Positions 55,733 to 64,000 of a DNA stretch of 64,000 nucleotides are shown piece after piece. The notes below the pieces were generated by a model that saw only the letters and a program-made list of their open reading frames with translations, made no database searches and was not told the origin of the DNA. The stretch lies in contig NZ_JAHBBJ010000015.1 in NCBI RefSeq assembly GCF_019331675.1, positions 1 through 64,000 on the forward strand, given 5' to 3'. Numbering within the stretch: position 1 is the stretch's first letter; each line of letters opens with the position of its first letter. This DNA comes from Bifidobacterium miconisargentati. GTDB lineage: Bacteria; Actinomycetota; Actinomycetes; Actinomycetales; Bifidobacteriaceae. The translations under genes and the position numbers were made by a program.

Positions 55733-56569
55733 ATGACGACAACCGCCGCGATTCTTCTTAACTACAACTCCTCGGACTACTGTGTGCGCTGCATTGCGCA
55801 CCTCAAAAAACAGGCCGATACGAATCTGAAGATCATCGTAGTGGACAACCAGTCCACTGAAGACGTTACCGGCCTAGAACAGGCATGCGCCGACAATGGA
55901 TGCATATTTATTCAATCGGGCGCAAATGGTGGATACAACGCCGGCAACAATGTCGGTCTCCGCCGTGCCGCATCCTTGGGCTGTGACTATGCCATGATCA
56001 TCAACCCCGACATGGAGATCAGAGACGAGCACTACGTCAAGGATGCCGTCGCCATTATGGATGCCGACCCTTCGATCGCCGTGCTGGGGACTGACATCAT
56101 CGACATGGACGGGCTGCATCAAAACCCCATGCGTGAGCCCAACTACCGTGAGGAACTTCTTTGGCCCATCGAATTGGTGCGGAACAAGATTAAGAAGCGC
56201 CTCTACATGGGCGATTCCAGCGTATCGGGATACTGCCGCAAGGTATCTGGCTGCTGCCTGTTCGTGCGTATGGACTTCATTGATCGCGTCGGTTATTTCG
56301 ATGAGCATGTTTTCCTGTACTGCGAGGAGCCAATCCTCGCCGCCACAGTGGCGCATGAGGGGCTGCATGAATACTATTGCGCGGATTTGAAGGCATATCA
56401 CATGCATATCGAGTCGGAGAAGGGCGATCCGAGGAGACGCTTGGCGGAATTCCATAAAAGCCGTGTCTACTACTTGGAAACGTACAGCGGATACCGGGGG
56501 TTGGCGCTGAATCTTCTGTTGCTTTCTAAGCGCCTGCAGCATAAGTGGTACCAGTCCAAAAAGCACTGA
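55733..56569 (+). CDS. GT2-family glycosyltransferase, rhamnosyltransferase-like
   Basis: 278 residues, GT-A fold. TAAILLNYNSSDYCVRCIAHL, IIVVDNQSTEDV and GGYNAGNNVGLRRAASLGCDYAMIINPDMEI show the nucleotide-binding face; FLYCEEPIL supplies the catalytic-base region. The NYNS...GGYNAGNNVG pattern is common in rhamnosyltransferases. The ATG at 55733 follows GGAGG and begins 1 base after the preceding stop codon. Confidence 0.86.
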   Translation: MTTTAAILLNYNSSDYCVRCIAHLKKQADTNLKIIVVDNQSTEDVTGLEQACADNGCIFIQSGANGGYNAGNNVGLRRAASLGCDYAMIINPDMEIRDEHYVKDAVAIMDADPSIAVLGTDIIDMDGLHQNPMREPNYREELLWPIELVRNKIKKRLYMGDSSVSGYCRKVSGCCLFVRMDFIDRVGYFDEHVFLYCEEPILAATVAHEGLHEYYCADLKAYHMHIESEKGDPRRRLAEFHKSRVYYLETYSGYRGLALNLLLLSKRLQHKWYQSKKH

Positions 56570-56620
56570 AAGCCGTACGTCGACGGCCGATGAGCAACAG
56601 CCGCATCACCAAGGAAGAAC

Positions 56621-57745
56621 ATGAACACGGATCTCATCGAGACAATCGCCCTGAAGGAGAAACACGGGGCTGCCTATTATGATCTGCACAACAGTGCGGG
56701 CAAACGGTGGCTCATCCGCGACTCTTTCGTACGAACCGCATTCGGACTGTATCAACCGACTGCGCTTAAGGGCAAGGCAGTCAAGTTTGCATTCCCGCTG
56801 ATCCATCATTCCCCAGCTATATGCCGAGCCTTGGGATTCGTTCGTGCGAACTATTCACTGGTTCCGGGAATTCGCATGCTGTTCTCTGATTTGTTTGGTG
56901 GGCCGGTCGACTGTTCCTTCTTCGGCGGTACTCCCGGTGCGCATCAAAAGGTGGTCATGCAGATTTCTCGAGGCCCCCAGGTTCTTGCGTACTGTAAGGC
57001 TACGGACAATCCTGAAGTGGCAGCGTTGTTCGAACGGGAAGCGGGGAATCTGCTTTATCTTCATGACCACGGCGTGAACCGGGTGCCGAAGGCACTGTAC
57101 TGCGGTCAGATTGGCGGCCTGACATTGTTCTGCCAGACCAATGTCAGTGATGTGAAGAGGACTACCACGATCTTGACCGCGCGGCATCGGGCTTTCCTGA
57201 CAGATCTTCATACCCGAACCGTACAACGGATGCGATTCGAGGATACCGATTATTATGAAAAGCTTCGTCACCTACAGGGCGTGATTCAGCGTATTTCTGA
57301 CGCGGATGAACGGGATGTGGTGCGCAAGGCCGTCGATTTCGTCATAGGGCGGTATGAGGGCGAAGAGGTGGACTTCGGTTTCCACCATGGTGACTTTACC
57401 CCATGGAACATCGCCGATACGCCGGAAGGCATTGCCGTGTTCGACTTTGAATACGCGAAAAGGACGTATCCTCCCTATCTCGATGCATGCCATTTTTATA
57501 TGCAGACGCAGTTCTTCGTCCACAAGCGTCGTGATATGCGGCGTATTCTCGATGATTACATGGGTGACAAGCATGTGGAAAAGCTGCTGCATGGCGATCG
57601 TTTGTGGTGCATGCTGCTGTATCTCCTCGCGGTGATCGATCTGTATCTCTCCCGCGGTCATGAGAATGAGGACGAGATGGAATTACGCACATGCCGAATC
57701 GACATGTTGAAGGAGGTGATGAGACGATATGCGGATAAGGATTGA
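56621..57745 (+). CDS. APH/choline-kinase-like phosphotransferase
   Basis: 374 residues. The C-terminal half contains the kinase-fold catalytic motif FHHGDFTPWNIADT (HGDxxxxN, about 256) and the metal-binding IAVFDFEYAKRTYPPYLDAC (about 272), as in aminoglycoside, choline and homoserine kinases. The N-terminal ~140 residues contain a basic, hydrophobic region (PLIHHSPAICRALGFVRANYSLVPG) and are not recognised. In this operon an antibiotic target is unlikely; phosphorylation of a sugar or a small polar substituent fits better. It overlaps the wzy start by 17 bases. Confidence 0.75.
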   Translation: MNTDLIETIALKEKHGAAYYDLHNSAGKRWLIRDSFVRTAFGLYQPTALKGKAVKFAFPLIHHSPAICRALGFVRANYSLVPGIRMLFSDLFGGPVDCSFFGGTPGAHQKVVMQISRGPQVLAYCKATDNPEVAALFEREAGNLLYLHDHGVNRVPKALYCGQIGGLTLFCQTNVSDVKRTTTILTARHRAFLTDLHTRTVQRMRFEDTDYYEKLRHLQGVIQRISDADERDVVRKAVDFVIGRYEGEEVDFGFHHGDFTPWNIADTPEGIAVFDFEYAKRTYPPYLDACHFYMQTQFFVHKRRDMRRILDDYMGDKHVEKLLHGDRLWCMLLYLLAVIDLYLSRGHENEDEMELRTCRIDMLKEVMRRYADKD

Positions 57746-58985
57746 CCGTTCTATCCATTGGCCGTTGCTTGTCCTGTTGTGCGCTCGCGTCTTCGTGACG
57801 AATTCCCAGCTTTATTTCGTGCTTGTTGTTGCTGGGTGCGCGTTGTGGATTATGCGGTTCGGTCTATACCGAATGAACGTTATGAGGATTCCGGGACTGT
57901 TTGTGTTCTTGTCGTTCGTCGTCTATGCGTCGGTGATAGGGTTTGTTTTTCACCCCGCGCGCGACGTGGTTCGCGATCTGTACTACATTGTTCCAAGCCT
58001 TGTATGGATTTTCATCGGTTATGAACTGTTTCGCAGGGAACATGATAATGACCATAGGTCGTTATTGAGGACGCTGTATCTGTTCGGAGGATTCGTTTCG
58101 CTCAGCTGCCTTGTACAGTTCGCTCTTCATATCACCTTCGACTTCTCGGCTATCCGCCAGATTTTCGACGTATGCGTATACGAGATTGGCTTTATTCTGC
58201 CGATTTTGGCTTTTGAACGGTTCGTTCTTAAACGGATTGTGTTCTCCAAGGGCATTGATGCCGTATTGCTGTTGCTGATGATGTGCCAGATCGCGCTGTC
58301 ATTCGGCAGAATCGCCATCCTTGAGCCGCTTCTCGTCTTCGCGGTTCTTTCGGTTCTCTCGTTGGCTTACCTTGAGGACAAGGGCAGGATTCTTAAGGCC
58401 GTGGCTGTCATAGCCGTATCGTTGTGTGTGCTGACTGCCATTCTCCTTTTCGCTCTTCCTGAGAGTATGACCGCCACATTTGTCGGAAAGATAGCGTATT
58501 CCGCAACCGAGATCAACACCAAACAGGACATCGACTCGGTAACTTCCGCCATGAACAATTGGAGAGCCTATGAGATGCAGGCTGCCACGAAGCAGTGGCT
58601 TGGCTCTGATTTTCTGAATAAGCTATTTGGCCAGGGATTGGGCAAAGGCATCGAAATTCAATTCGTGCCTTACAACTGGGTTGATATGGTGACGAACAAT
58701 GAAATTCCGCTGGCGCATAACGGCCTCTATACACTGTTGCCCAAGGGTGGCCTATTCGCGGTTTTTGCGTTGCTGACATTGTTCGTCGGTGCGGTGCTGA
58801 CGGGGCTGAGAGGCGTCCGCCGTGATGTCGGCGAACTGCGTGAATATGACATGATTCTGATTGCGATTATGGTTGGCGGATTTGCGAACCTTTGGGTGGT
58901 GCGAGGCCCTATATCATCTGACACTTTTATTGTGTGGAGCTTATTGACTGGTTGGATTTATGCGGCGAGGTTAGTGCATGAGTAA
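57729..58985 (+). CDS. wzy: O-antigen/EPS polymerase (Wzy-like)
   Basis: 418 residues with about eleven hydrophobic segments. A long extracytoplasmic loop (about 255-320: SATEINTKQDIDSVTSAMNN...NNEIPLAHNGLYTLLPKGG) precedes the last helices; the HNGLYTLLPKGGLFAVFALL stretch is typical of O-antigen ligase/polymerase family members. It would link repeat units outside the membrane. Wzy sequences are poorly conserved, so the call rests on topology, this motif and position between a transferase block and the flippase. Overlaps wzx by 8 bases. Confidence 0.8.
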   Translation: MRIRIDRSIHWPLLVLLCARVFVTNSQLYFVLVVAGCALWIMRFGLYRMNVMRIPGLFVFLSFVVYASVIGFVFHPARDVVRDLYYIVPSLVWIFIGYELFRREHDNDHRSLLRTLYLFGGFVSLSCLVQFALHITFDFSAIRQIFDVCVYEIGFILPILAFERFVLKRIVFSKGIDAVLLLLMMCQIALSFGRIAILEPLLVFAVLSVLSLAYLEDKGRILKAVAVIAVSLCVLTAILLFALPESMTATFVGKIAYSATEINTKQDIDSVTSAMNNWRAYEMQAATKQWLGSDFLNKLFGQGLGKGIEIQFVPYNWVDMVTNNEIPLAHNGLYTLLPKGGLFAVFALLTLFVGAVLTGLRGVRRDVGELREYDMILIAIMVGGFANLWVVRGPISSDTFIVWSLLTGWIYAARLVHE

Positions 58986-60441
58986 AAACAGCGTGGCGGT
59001 GAATTATCTGTTGAACACCGCATACCAAATTCTGATTCTGATTGTCCCGCTGATTACAACTCCGTATGTCTCGCGTGTGCTGGGGGCGGAAGGCATCGGC
59101 GTATACAGCTACACCTATTCGATTATTTCGTACTTCCTGATCATCGCCGCTATGGGAACGGCCACCTATGGGCAACGTACCATTGCCTATCATCAGGACG
59201 ATCCGTACGCCAGAAGCGTCAAATTTTATGAGATCCTGATTTTTCGGTGTGTGACGACTCTCTCATGCTGCGCCGTGTACATGGCATATCTATTTTCCGA
59301 CATCGCCAAGTATCGAGGCATTGCCTGGTTGCAACTCATTTATCTGGTTGCGGTCGCATTTGATATCACATGGTTCTTCCAAGGCATGGAGGACTTTCGT
59401 CGAATCGTCTTCCGCAACACTGTGGCCAAGATTTTCAATATAATTCTCTTGTTTGTCTTTGTGCGCCAGGAATCTGATGTGTGGGTGTACACACTGATTC
59501 TTGCGGGTATGACGTTGATTGCGAACCTGTCTATCTGGCCATATGTGCCGAGCGTAGTGCAGAAGGTTCATGCGAGGGACGTTAAGCCGTTCAAGGAACT
59601 CAAGGATATTCTGCTGCTGTTCGTCCCCACGATAGCGATTCAGGTCAATTCGGTACTTGACAAGACTCTGATTGGTGTGTTTGCTGTCGATGCCGCTGAG
59701 AACGGCTACTACGAGCAGACTGAGAAAGTGGTGAGGATGGCGCTCGCCGTCGTCACCTCACTGGGTATCGTCATGATTCCCAGGATGTCCAAGCTTTTCC
59801 ATGACAACGACACCGTACGGATGAAGTCGTACATAGAGAAGTCCTATCAGTTTGTCTGGCTCATAGGCATCCCGATTATGTTTGGTCTGATTGCCGTCGT
59901 GGACGTGTTCGTACCGGTGTTCTATGGTCCTGGATACGACAGGATCAAGGTACTTATGCCCATCTATGCACTTTCCGTGTTACCGGTCGCGTTGAGCAAC
60001 GTTACCGGATGTCAGTTCCTCATACCGATTAAGAAGCAGAATGTGTACTCTACCGCCGTGCTTATTAGTGCAGTTGTGAATGTCGGATTGAACTTCGTAT
60101 TCACACCGCGATATCTGGCCGACGGTGCTGCTGTTGCGTCGGTCGCCGCCGAGGTGGTGGGATGCGTGGTGATGCTGATCTACGTGCAAGTGAGGGACAT
60201 GGTCGACGTGCCTGCTGTGCTTAGGCTCTCCATAGGGAAATTCGTGGCCGGAATCGTCATGTTGATTGCCGTGCGGGCGACGGCGCTGGTCCTGAGCGAA
60301 TCGGTACTGAGCCTGATGTTGCTGATTGTGGAAGGGGGAGCGGTATACGTGGCAGTCCTGCTGATGGAACGTGATCGGTTCTTTCTTGAACTGCTTAATC
60401 GCGTCCTCGGCAAGGTGCGTGGCAAACTTCGCAAAGCGTAA
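58978..60441 (+). CDS. wzx: EPS repeat-unit flippase (Wzx-like, MOP superfamily)
   Basis: 487 residues with about 14 transmembrane helices. N-terminal NYLLNTAYQILILIVPLITTPYVSRVLGAEGIGVYSYTYSI is the classic polysaccharide-flippase signature. It moves the lipid-linked repeat unit across the membrane for Wzy. Last gene of the variable block; a near-perfect hairpin follows about 30 bases later. AT-rich codon use throughout. Confidence 0.9.
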   Translation: MSKNSVAVNYLLNTAYQILILIVPLITTPYVSRVLGAEGIGVYSYTYSIISYFLIIAAMGTATYGQRTIAYHQDDPYARSVKFYEILIFRCVTTLSCCAVYMAYLFSDIAKYRGIAWLQLIYLVAVAFDITWFFQGMEDFRRIVFRNTVAKIFNIILLFVFVRQESDVWVYTLILAGMTLIANLSIWPYVPSVVQKVHARDVKPFKELKDILLLFVPTIAIQVNSVLDKTLIGVFAVDAAENGYYEQTEKVVRMALAVVTSLGIVMIPRMSKLFHDNDTVRMKSYIEKSYQFVWLIGIPIMFGLIAVVDVFVPVFYGPGYDRIKVLMPIYALSVLPVALSNVTGCQFLIPIKKQNVYSTAVLISAVVNVGLNFVFTPRYLADGAAVASVAAEVVGCVVMLIYVQVRDMVDVPAVLRLSIGKFVAGIVMLIAVRATALVLSESVLSLMLLIVEGGAVYVAVLLMERDRFFLELLNRVLGKVRGKLRKA

Positions 60442-60472
60442 GCGTGTAAAGAAAAGGCAATGAAAGGCGGCA

Positions 60473-60499
60473 ATAGCGCGTTATGCTATAACGCGCTAT
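60473..60499 (+). terminator. Hairpin at the end of the variable EPS block
   Basis: ATAGCGCGTTAT, three-base loop, ATAACGCGCTAT: a perfect 12-bp stem 31 bases after the wzx stop. No T-run follows, so termination is likely but not certain. Confidence 0.6.
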
Positions 60500-60722
60500 A
60501 CCAATTCAAGCCATGTGAGATGGATTCATTATTCTTATGATCTCTTGGCTGCTACCCGTATTCCGAATGATTCATGCGCTTCGCTTTAGTCCGGCATGCT
60601 CTGGCGGTTTGCGGTGGCTATTGGAGAACGATGGCGATAACCGATTAATCTCGTCCAGTGATATGACGATGCGATGATGGTTTCCATCATGCTGATCTTT
60701 TCGTGCTGCGCGGGATGGTGAT

Positions 60723-61771
<1,049 letters not shown>

Positions 61772-61786
61772 GGTCAATATGAAAAC

Positions 61787-61809
61787 GGCCGCCCCACAAG
61801 TGGGCGGCC
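61787..61809 (+). terminator. Terminator-like hairpin after rfbB
   Basis: GGCCGCC(C)CA pairs with TGGGCGGCC around CAAG, 15 bases after the rfbB stop. It partly insulates rfbB from the Abi-like gene. Confidence 0.6.
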
Positions 61810-61822
61810 CCTATAACAGGGC

Positions 61823-61828
61823 TAGCCT
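61823..61828 (+). promoter_or_regulatory. Candidate -10 box of the Abi-like gene
   Basis: TAGCCT right after the rfbB terminator and 18 bases before the preferred ATG at 61847. It may give the Abi-like gene and rfbCD a promoter separate from rfbB. Confidence 0.35.
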
Positions 61829-61846
61829 ATCATGAACGGGGGTGTG

Positions 61847-62710
61847 ATGCAAAACGATATTCAGACTTTGAACCGATTGTTTGGGGAGGCGCGGTTCAAG
61901 GTGTATCTGGATTACGCCAAGGATTCCATGGAGGAGGGGTGCGGCGAAAGTGAGTTGTTGCCGCTTGCGCTAGAACTGTATCGGTGGAATATTCGGATGT
62001 CCACTCTAGTGATGGGATACGTTGCCTATATTGAGGTATTCGTACGAAATTCCATTGATGAGTGTCTTTGTGCATGGATAAGTGAACAGCCTCCCGCGCC
62101 GGTATCTGATTGGATTGATGTTAATCGTTCCCTGCCGTTGAATCGAATACGTCGTCTACTGAATGGCGATGGCCGCGATTATCTCGAAGAGGCTCGCAAC
62201 GCTGCTTTGCGTAAGCAGCAGCTATGGAAGTCCGACCAGTCTCATCCGCGGCATAACGACAGAATCAATAGGAACGACGTATTCGCACAGCTAACGTTTG
62301 GAGCGTGGGATGGCCTGCTGAGACGGGCGGATAAGGATGCCGAGCTGGCGCAGGTGCTTTTGAGCGCATTCCCCAACGTGGAATCAGCTTGGGCATTGGA
62401 AGAACAACGAATGCGCAACGCCCGATTACCTGGGAGTGAAGCGGATGATCGCGGTAGCCGGCTTCGTCGAGAGCTTGCAGACAGGTTGAAAAGCATACGC
62501 AATGTGCGAAATCGTGCTGGGCACGAGGAAAATTTGCTGCGTGTTGAATTCCCGAAGGTCCGCAGGGACATGCTTTTTGTGCTGGGATCGTTGGGAACGG
62601 ATTGCATCCAACTTGCACTACCGGATTTGGCTGAACCTTTGAAGCATGCTGACCCTCGGCGGATTGTTCAGGAATATAGCGGCGTAAAAAATCGAAAGGA
62701 ATTTGAGTAG
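61847..62710 (+). CDS. Abi-like protein with HEPN-type motif
   Basis: 287 residues, soluble, mostly helical. It resembles the Abi_2/AbiD-F phage-abortive-infection group: LYRWNIRMSTLVMGYVAYIEVFVRNSIDECL near the start, WDGLLRRADKDAELAQVLLSAFPN in the middle, and a HEPN-like RNVRNRAGHEE near 218-226 (R...H as in HEPN ribonucleases). I infer RNase-type defence, not proven. ATG 61847 is preferred because GGGGGT lies just upstream; ATG 61832 is possible. It is AT-richer than both neighbours and interrupts the rhamnose genes. Its TAG overlaps the rfbCD GTG by one base (TAGTG), suggesting translational coupling. Confidence 0.75.
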   Translation: MQNDIQTLNRLFGEARFKVYLDYAKDSMEEGCGESELLPLALELYRWNIRMSTLVMGYVAYIEVFVRNSIDECLCAWISEQPPAPVSDWIDVNRSLPLNRIRRLLNGDGRDYLEEARNAALRKQQLWKSDQSHPRHNDRINRNDVFAQLTFGAWDGLLRRADKDAELAQVLLSAFPNVESAWALEEQRMRNARLPGSEADDRGSRLRRELADRLKSIRNVRNRAGHEENLLRVEFPKVRRDMLFVLGSLGTDCIQLALPDLAEPLKHADPRRIVQEYSGVKNRKEFE

Positions 62711-64000
62711 TGGATTTCGAGAAGGAATTGAAGGTCACGGAGACGAACATCCCGGGTTTGCTGGTGTTCGATCTGCCGGTGCATGGTGATAATCGTGGCT
62801 GGTTCAAGGAGAACTGGCAGCGTCGGAAGATGATGGCGTTGGGGTTGCCGGATTTCGGTCCGGTGCAGAACAACATCTCGTTCAACGCGACGAAGGGCGT
62901 GACGCGCGGCATCCATGCGGAGCCGTGGGACAAGTACATCTCGATCGCGGCGGGTGAGATCTTCGGCGCGTGGGTGGATTTGCGTCCGGGCGACTCGTTC
63001 GGCCAGGTGTTTACGACCCGTTTGGACCCGTCGAAGGCTATTTACGTGCCGCGTGGCGTGGGCAACAGCTTCCAGGCTTTGCAGGATGGGACGGTGTACA
63101 CGTATCTGGTGAACGCGCACTGGAGCCTGGAGCAGAAGAAGACGTACACGTTCGTGAACCTCGCGGACCCGGAGCTTGACATCCACTGGCCGATCCCGCT
63201 GGAGCAGTCCGAACGCAGCGAGGCCGACCTGCACCACCCGATGCTCAGGGATGCGCGGCCGATGAGTCCGAAGCGCACGCTGGTGACGGGCTGCAACGGC
63301 CAGTTGGGCCACGCGATCCGCGCCTATGCGGAGGCGCATGGTCTGGAGGGGTTCGAGTATACGGATATCGACGAGTTCGACTTCTCCGACCCGGCCGCGT
63401 ATGACCGGTATGACTGGAGCCTGTATGGGACGATCATCAACGCGGGCGCCTACACGGCCGTCGACAGGGCCGAAACCAGTGAGGGCCGTCCCATCGCGTG
63501 GAAGGCCAACGCGCAGGGCCCGGCCCTCCTGGCCAGGGTGGCGCGGGAGCATCACATCACGCTGGTGCATGTGAGTTCGGATTACGTGTTCGACGGCACC
63601 GTGGAGGAGCACACGGAGGCTGAGGCGTTCGCCCCGTTGGGCGTGTACGGCCAGACCAAGGCCGCGGGTGATATCGCGGTGTCGAACGCGCCGGAGCATT
63701 ACATTCTCCGCAGTAGCTGGGTGATCGGCGAGGGCCATAACTTCGTCAAGACCATGATGATGCTCTCGAACCGTGTCGCCGACCCGGACGACCAGTTGGA
63801 TCAGGTGACGGTGGTGGACGACCAGTATGGGCGTCTCACGTTCACCCGTGACATGGCGGAGGCGATCTTCCACCTGCTCGACAGCCACGCGCCGTATGGC
63901 ACGTACAACCTGACCGGCTCCGGAGCCGTCAAGTCGTGGGCGGATATCGCGGCCGCCGTGTTCGAGCAGACGAACGGCAATGGCGACAAGGTCAGGCCCA
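62710..64000 (+). CDS. rfbCD: dTDP-4-dehydrorhamnose 3,5-epimerase / reductase fusion (3' end outside window)
   Basis: 430 codons are visible and the frame is open at the window end. The N-terminal ~185 residues are the RmlC epimerase: TNIPGLLVFDLPVHGDNRGWFKENWQRRK, GVTRGIHAEPWDKYISIAAGEIFGAWVDLR. From about 188 the RmlD reductase starts: KRTLVTGCNGQLGHAIRAY, INAGAYTAVDRAE, VHVSSDYVFDGT (about 288) and YGQTKAAGD with the catalytic Tyr and Lys (about 311). Together they perform the last two steps to dTDP-L-rhamnose. The fusion is known from bifidobacteria. The GTG start at 62710 has AAAGGA upstream, inside the Abi-like gene. Confidence 0.94.
   Translation, partial: MDFEKELKVTETNIPGLLVFDLPVHGDNRGWFKENWQRRKMMALGLPDFGPVQNNISFNATKGVTRGIHAEPWDKYISIAAGEIFGAWVDLRPGDSFGQVFTTRLDPSKAIYVPRGVGNSFQALQDGTVYTYLVNAHWSLEQKKTYTFVNLADPELDIHWPIPLEQSERSEADLHHPMLRDARPMSPKRTLVTGCNGQLGHAIRAYAEAHGLEGFEYTDIDEFDFSDPAAYDRYDWSLYGTIINAGAYTAVDRAETSEGRPIAWKANAQGPALLARVAREHHITLVHVSSDYVFDGTVEEHTEAEAFAPLGVYGQTKAAGDIAVSNAPEHYILRSSWVIGEGHNFVKTMMMLSNRVADPDDQLDQVTVVDDQYGRLTFTRDMAEAIFHLLDSHAPYGTYNLTGSGAVKSWADIAAAVFEQTNGNGDKVRP

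Noticed and set aside
56621..57745. An aminoglycoside resistance gene
   Set aside because: It shares only the general kinase motifs with APH enzymes and sits inside an EPS operon with overlapping ends; a resistance call would be unsupported.

Overview
The window is chromosomal DNA from a high-GC Gram-positive bacterium, almost certainly a Bifidobacterium. The support is: bifunctional AdhE, MalQ and GlgX close together; actinobacterial ribosomal proteins (zinc-type S14, S9 with an acidic N-terminal extension, Ala/Pro-rich tails on S3 and L17); the order secY-adk-infA-rpmJ-rpsM-rpsK-rpoA-rplQ-truA with no rpsD or map; a fused RfbC-RfbD; and many start codons sitting 5-7 bases after a TANNNT -10 box (leaderless style). 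The species cannot be decided from the sequence alone.

Layout. 1-2.4 kb: the 3' end of an HTH protein gene, a tRNA-Ser 3'-end-like fragment followed by a terminator, a double-hairpin repeat and an integral membrane protein gene. 2.4-8.7 kb: a CapA-like protein, a 2-hydroxyacid dehydrogenase, a YigZ-like protein, a LRV/HEAT-like repeat protein and MalQ. 8.7-10.1 kb: a 119-bp MITE-like element and rplM-rpsI. 10.4-14.4 kb (minus strand): glgX and a ROK regulator. 14.4-17.6 kb: adhE behind a Rex/CRP-like palindrome; a second 119-bp element has inserted into the adhE terminator. 17.8-19.6 kb (minus): a YwiC-like membrane protein and acetolactate decarboxylase. 19.9-35.1 kb: the S10, spc and alpha ribosomal operons, with secY, adk, infA and rpoA. 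35.4-43.1 kb: truA, an ATP-grasp/alpha-E fusion next to a transglutaminase-like protein, an Nramp metal transporter and an MFS exporter.

43.6-64 kb is an exopolysaccharide (EPS) locus. It opens with an HTH gene broken by one in-frame amber codon; its intact half is paralogous to the protein at the start of the window. Next come the priming glycosyltransferase, a DUF4012 protein and a fused Wzz/BY-kinase, then a lower-GC, tightly overlapping run of strain-variable genes: five glycosyltransferases, a nucleotidyltransferase/thymidylate-kinase-like fusion, an APH-like kinase, Wzy and Wzx. The locus ends with dTDP-rhamnose genes: rfbB, then an Abi/HEPN-like gene, then the RfbC-RfbD fusion running off the window. 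The genes together describe a Wzx/Wzy-type pathway building a rhamnose-containing, possibly phosphate-decorated polysaccharide.

Most noteworthy: (i) the Abi/HEPN-like gene wedged into the rhamnose operon, its stop codon overlapping the rfbCD start; (ii) G5/C5 inverted repeats beside the -10 box of all three EPS promoters; (iii) the EPS-linked nucleotidyltransferase-kinase fusion with a second kinase-like gene; (iv) the HTH paralogue pair, one copy amber-interrupted; (v) the mobile 119-bp element with an apparent 9-bp target duplication inside the adhE terminator; (vi) two unrelated double-hairpin elements of matching architecture.
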